DNA of 64,000 bases, taken from positions 42,345-106,344 of the forward strand of contig JADEXV010000001.1 of the NCBI GenBank assembly GCA_015206945.1, given 5' to 3'. A program made the position numbers and the translations under genes. The DNA comes from Nostocales cyanobacterium LEGE 12452 (GTDB lineage: Bacteria > Cyanobacteriota > Cyanobacteriia > Cyanobacteriales > Nostocaceae). The notes under the pieces were generated by a model, which had not been told where the DNA came from, ran no database searches, and saw nothing but the letters and a program-made list of their open reading frames with translations. This document shows, piece after piece, positions 60,907-64,000 of this stretch (position 1 is the stretch's first letter; each line of letters opens with the position of its first letter).

Positions 60907-61527
60907 TTAATAGATAGTTCGCCAAGCTTTTACCGTCCCTTTACCAATTTCGCTATCAACAGTTTGACCTCCTTCCAAGACTAGTCTGATATCTAAGTTC
61001 TCATCTGGAGCGTTTTTCAAAGCAGTAGCTAATTCTTTAGTGACAGCAAACGTGCCATTTGAACCGTCTAATTGAAAAACTTTTTCTCGGACCTTGAGCA
61101 AAAGCTTATCGACTTTTTTAGTCGTGACAAATCTAAAATAGTCAGGTCTAGAATACACACGACCTGCGGTGTAGAAAGAAGATCTTGCTTGACCCGAATT
61201 TACTGTTACGAGTACTCGAATGCTCGAAAGAGTCCACAAACTAATAACTTGCGTTGAACCCTCACGGTACAAATAGCCACCTAAAGAATTGCGGTCGAAA
61301 ACTCCAACAAACTCCCCTTCAAAAGGGTCTACAATTCTTACGGCTTTCGACCAAGGTACATCCATTTCGGGGGATAGTCCAGCCGATTTGACCATTGGCA
61401 AATCGCTTGATGCTTGAGCAAGAATAGCTATTTTTTGAACAGTCAAAGCAGCACAAAGTTGAGGGGAAATTACAGCCAAGCTAGCCCCAAAAAGAAGAAC
61501 TGGAATCGTTTGCGGTAACTTCATCAT
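60907..61527 (-). CDS. Secreted protein, unknown
   Basis: A 206-residue protein with a signal peptide (IPVLLFGASLAVISPQLCAA, about residues 8-27). The mature part contains VRIVDPFEGEFVGVFDRNSL, RPDYFRFVTTKKVDKLLLKV and LDIRLVLEGGQTVDSEIGKG. It looks beta-rich. I do not recognise it. It lies 29 bp downstream of miaB on the same strand and could be cotranscribed, though the functions look unrelated. Confidence 0.65.
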   Translation of the reverse strand: MMKLPQTIPVLLFGASLAVISPQLCAALTVQKIAILAQASSDLPMVKSAGLSPEMDVPWSKAVRIVDPFEGEFVGVFDRNSLGGYLYREGSTQVISLWTLSSIRVLVTVNSGQARSSFYTAGRVYSRPDYFRFVTTKKVDKLLLKVREKVFQLDGSNGTFAVTKELATALKNAPDENLDIRLVLEGGQTVDSEIGKGTVKAWRTIY

Positions 61528-61556
61528 AAGTCAGGGGTATAATCTTCAAATGCTTC

Positions 61557-62927
61557 TTACTGCAAAACAGTTTGCCTCACTTCAACTGGTTCACCCGTCA
61601 AGCTAAAAGGTCGAACTTCGGTAATTTTTACCTTCACTAACTGCCCTTTGAGTTCTTTGATGTTACCGCTAAAAAAGGTCAAACGATTACCGCCAGTGCG
61701 TCCCATCACCTGGGTTGGATCTTTAGGATTTTGGTCTTCTACTAAAACTTCTTCAATGCGTCCAAAGTAACGTTGCGATCGCTCTGCTACTTTCAAGTTT
61801 CCCAGATGATTGAGCCGTTGCAGGCGATCGCTTTTAATTTCTTCAGTCAGTTGATTATCCCACAAAGCGGCTGGTGTCCCTGGACGCGGCGAATATGCTG
61901 CTGTATTCAACATATCAAAGCCAATATCTTCCACCAGTTTCAGGGTATTTTCAAACTGTGCTTCTGTTTCCCCAGGAAAACCGACAATTACATCGGCACT
62001 AATGGAGGCATCTGGCATATACCGCCGAATTGTATCGATAATCCGACGATATTTCTCATGGGTATAACCCCGCGACATCGCTTTTAAAAGTTCGTTATCC
62101 CCAGATTGAAAGGGAATGTGGAAGTGTTCGCACACTTTGGGTAACTCAGCACAAGCCTGAATTAATCTCTCAGTAAAATAACGGGGATGGCTAGTAGCAA
62201 ACCTTAATCTTTCAATCCCCGGCACATCATGGACGTAATAAAGCAAATCTGTAAAATTGTGAAGATGCCGACCTTCTGGTGTTACTCCAGGTAAATCTCT
62301 GCCATAAGCATCAATATTTTGACCGAGTAGAGTAATTTCTTTGTAACCTTGCCGTCCTAATTTTTCCATTTCAGCCCGGATAGCTGACGGCGTGCGAGAT
62401 TGTTCGACACCGCGCACATTGGGAACCACGCAATAGGTACAGCGTTCATTACAGCCATAAATCACATTCACCCAAGCGGTCACTGTACTATCTCGTCGCG
62501 GCTGGGTGATATCTTCAATAATGTGAACAGCCTCGGTTGCGACAACTTGGTTGCCCTCAAATACTGACTCCAACAAGTCTTTCAGACGGTTGGCGTGTTG
62601 TGGCCCCATTACCAAATCTAATTCTGGGACTCGCCGCAACAGCGCTTCTCCTTCTTGCTGGGCAACACAACCAGCAACGATGAGGGTTAAATCAGGCTGC
62701 TCATGTTTACGCTTTGCTTGTCTGCCTAGGTAGGAATATACCTTTTGTTCAGCATTATCCCGAATTGTACAGGTATTATAAAGAATCACATCTGCATGAT
62801 TCGGATCTTCACACCACTCAAAGCCCATGTCTTCCAAAACGCCAGCCATGCGCTCTGAGTCAGCTTTATTCATCTGACAACCGAAAGTAGTAATGTGATA
62901 TTGGCGTTTAGAAGTGGTCATGGGCAA
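61557..62927 (-). CDS. miaB: tRNA methylthiotransferase MiaB
   Basis: MiaB adds a methylthio group to i6A37 of tRNAs and is a radical SAM enzyme with two iron-sulfur clusters. N-terminal cluster cysteines are Cys17 ([12 protein letters not shown]), Cys53 ([11 protein letters not shown]) and Cys87 ([11 protein letters not shown]). The radical SAM motif is CNERCTYC (Cys159, Cys163, Cys166). A C-terminal TRAM domain ends with VEVRQTVLQ. The 456-residue length is standard. Start ATG 62927 or 62921 cannot be separated. Confidence 0.97.
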   Translation of the reverse strand: MPMTTSKRQYHITTFGCQMNKADSERMAGVLEDMGFEWCEDPNHADVILYNTCTIRDNAEQKVYSYLGRQAKRKHEQPDLTLIVAGCVAQQEGEALLRRVPELDLVMGPQHANRLKDLLESVFEGNQVVATEAVHIIEDITQPRRDSTVTAWVNVIYGCNERCTYCVVPNVRGVEQSRTPSAIRAEMEKLGRQGYKEITLLGQNIDAYGRDLPGVTPEGRHLHNFTDLLYYVHDVPGIERLRFATSHPRYFTERLIQACAELPKVCEHFHIPFQSGDNELLKAMSRGYTHEKYRRIIDTIRRYMPDASISADVIVGFPGETEAQFENTLKLVEDIGFDMLNTAAYSPRPGTPAALWDNQLTEEIKSDRLQRLNHLGNLKVAERSQRYFGRIEEVLVEDQNPKDPTQVMGRTGGNRLTFFSGNIKELKGQLVKVKITEVRPFSLTGEPVEVRQTVLQ

Positions 62928-63070
62928 TTCTGCTGAATCAGCGTAATGTATTGTAAGGTTTATTTCTATTCTATAACGCTCTTAAGCTGCTTCAGGAGTG
63001 CTGAGTACCTTGGCTCAGATTCCTTTTGATATTTCCATATAAAAACCTCAAAAAGTTCAAGCTGCAAGCA

Positions 63071-63634
63071 TTAGCGGTGATGAAATTCGACCTCTTTCTC
63101 CAAAATCTTGATGTCATAGTTGCCAAAGAAATCGTGACCTAGTAGCCCGATGCTTGCTTTTGGTGCGATCGCTACTTGAAGATTATTGGCTGTAACTCCA
63201 CCTACTGCAATAGATTTTACCTTACTGGTTGAGAATTTTACTTCACTACCATCAGCAATTTGGGCTTGCATTGTACCTGTAGCCTGTAGTTGCAGTGTAT
63301 TCGCCATATCTTGAGTGATAATGGTTCCACTAGCACCTGTATCTACAATCATTTCAAAGGTTTTTTTGTTGTTGAAGGTGACATCAATCACAGGAGTTCC
63401 ACCAAAACGGCGTTTGATTGAGATTCGAAAAACTTTATTGTCTGAAGGTGTGGCTATGATATTGCCACAAATCCTTCCTAATCCAACAGTTTTCCCAGAG
63501 GAAGTTATCATGTAACACGCTCCTGGATCGTCTGCTGTTGCCCGATGAGAGAATGCTAAAAATATCAGCGTTGGCATTAGTGTGAGCGCAGCTATATTAA
63601 CGCTGGTAATCCAACGCCTCGAAGCATTCTTCAT
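63071..63634 (-). CDS. Secreted retropepsin-like aspartic protease
   Basis: A 187-residue protein with a signal peptide (VNIAALTLMPTLIFLAFSHR, cleaved near TADDP). The single-lobe aspartic protease domain has FEMIVDTGASGTIITQDMAN with the DTGA catalytic motif, then ASIGLLGHDFFGNYDIKI with the typical LLG turn. It would act as a dimer, like retroviral proteases, in the periplasm or lumen. Clan-AA proteases of this type are common in bacteria. Substrate unknown. ATG 63634 precedes the leader. Confidence 0.87.
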   Translation of the reverse strand: MKNASRRWITSVNIAALTLMPTLIFLAFSHRATADDPGACYMITSSGKTVGLGRICGNIIATPSDNKVFRISIKRRFGGTPVIDVTFNNKKTFEMIVDTGASGTIITQDMANTLQLQATGTMQAQIADGSEVKFSTSKVKSIAVGGVTANNLQVAIAPKASIGLLGHDFFGNYDIKILEKEVEFHHR

Positions 63635-64000
63635 GTTATACTATTCTCCAATTTTTTTGATTGTTATTAATAGTTAAACTCATCATTTCGGCTGTAAAAT
63701 ATCGTATTAAAAGCACAAACTTTTGATATAAAAAATTATATATATATATGTGTTTAATAGGTATTGCAACGTTTTTTTAGTTTTAAATTAGCTGTTTTTT
63801 TATAACTATGTATCTCAAAAATCTGAAATCGCATCTTACTTAATACATCTTACCTAGAATTACTGATTAATAAATTAAAGATTAGGTAAAGACATGATAA
63901 AACTACTTAGAGCAGCTTCAATCTGACATCCTAAGAAGTTGGATTAGGAGAAATTTGTTAGCTTACTCAAAGTTTGCTGCTGCATTTACAGCAATTGCGA
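63635..64000. other. AT-rich end of window
   Basis: Contains a TATATATATATA tract at about 63738-63749 and long A/T runs. The promoter of the protease gene should lie in the first part. No gene is visible. Confidence 0.4.

Overview
The window reads as chromosome from a filamentous, probably heterocyst-forming cyanobacterium of the Nostoc/Anabaena type. The evidence is: the HIP1 octamer GCGATCGC in many genes; heptanucleotide short tandem repeats (CACTCAG, CCAATGA, TTGGGCA types) in many gaps; 20-60 bp dispersed palindromic repeats; and cyanobacterial markers such as the PII protein with Ser49, the aerobic Mg-protoporphyrin ester cyclase AcsF, a biliverdin-type phytochrome with its response regulator, and a DUF2996-like protein. 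The species cannot be named from the sequence alone. There is no rRNA, no CRISPR array and no intact insertion sequence. One tRNA with a CAT anticodon is present.

Layout. 1-8.7 kb is housekeeping: the 3' part of a sensor kinase, pyrE, two small secreted proteins, the tRNA, a CNNM/CorC-type membrane protein, queC, a Gfo/Idh/MocA oxidoreductase and a DedA protein. 8.9-18.3 kb is the most distinctive accessory block: a ParM/actin-like ATPase with a small partner that has a possible ribbon-helix-helix N-terminus, then a P-loop ATPase followed by a 1979-residue iSTAND-like/NACHT/TPR protein with nineteen 40-residue repeats. 18.5-23 kb holds a phosphohexomutase, rdgB, glnB, a coiled-coil membrane protein and thiD. 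23-30 kb carries gene debris, a 961-residue beta-helix/ASH/RTX secreted protein, a membrane-anchored subtilase and small proteins. 30.6-35.9 kb has recA, then an AT-rich island (coiled-coil protein, unknown protein, HNH nuclease, a Phd/YefM antitoxin with a nonsense-mutated RelE-like toxin), then xseAB. 36.1-44.7 kb is a signalling block: bacteriophytochrome, response regulator, a truncated receiver stub, a REC-GAF-PAS5-HK-REC hybrid kinase with a possible cyanobacteriochrome GAF, and a CheB-type methylesterase. 45-64 kb is mixed: redoxin, a lone HsdR-N-type nuclease, acsF, TM2 protein, DUF2996 protein, EamA transporter, secreted proteins, M15 peptidase, mnmG, a PilP/GspC-like protein, miaB and a retropepsin-like protease.

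Two themes recur. First, small repeats intrude into coding sequence: a 24-bp dispersed repeat sits in frame inside the first kinase, and short tandem repeats supply the start codon of rdgB, the C-terminal tails of the CNNM protein, XseA and ThiD, and the stop codon of the DUF2996 protein. Second, three candidate conflict or plasmid-like modules lie among housekeeping genes: ParM plus partner, ATPase plus NACHT-TPR, and the three-gene HNH island next to a broken toxin-antitoxin pair. The NACHT-TPR locus shows a visible record of repeat recombination (a hybrid repeat unit), and two adjacent HNH-island genes share a motif. These are the best candidates for an undescribed system. All functional statements rest on reading motifs by eye; no database search was possible.
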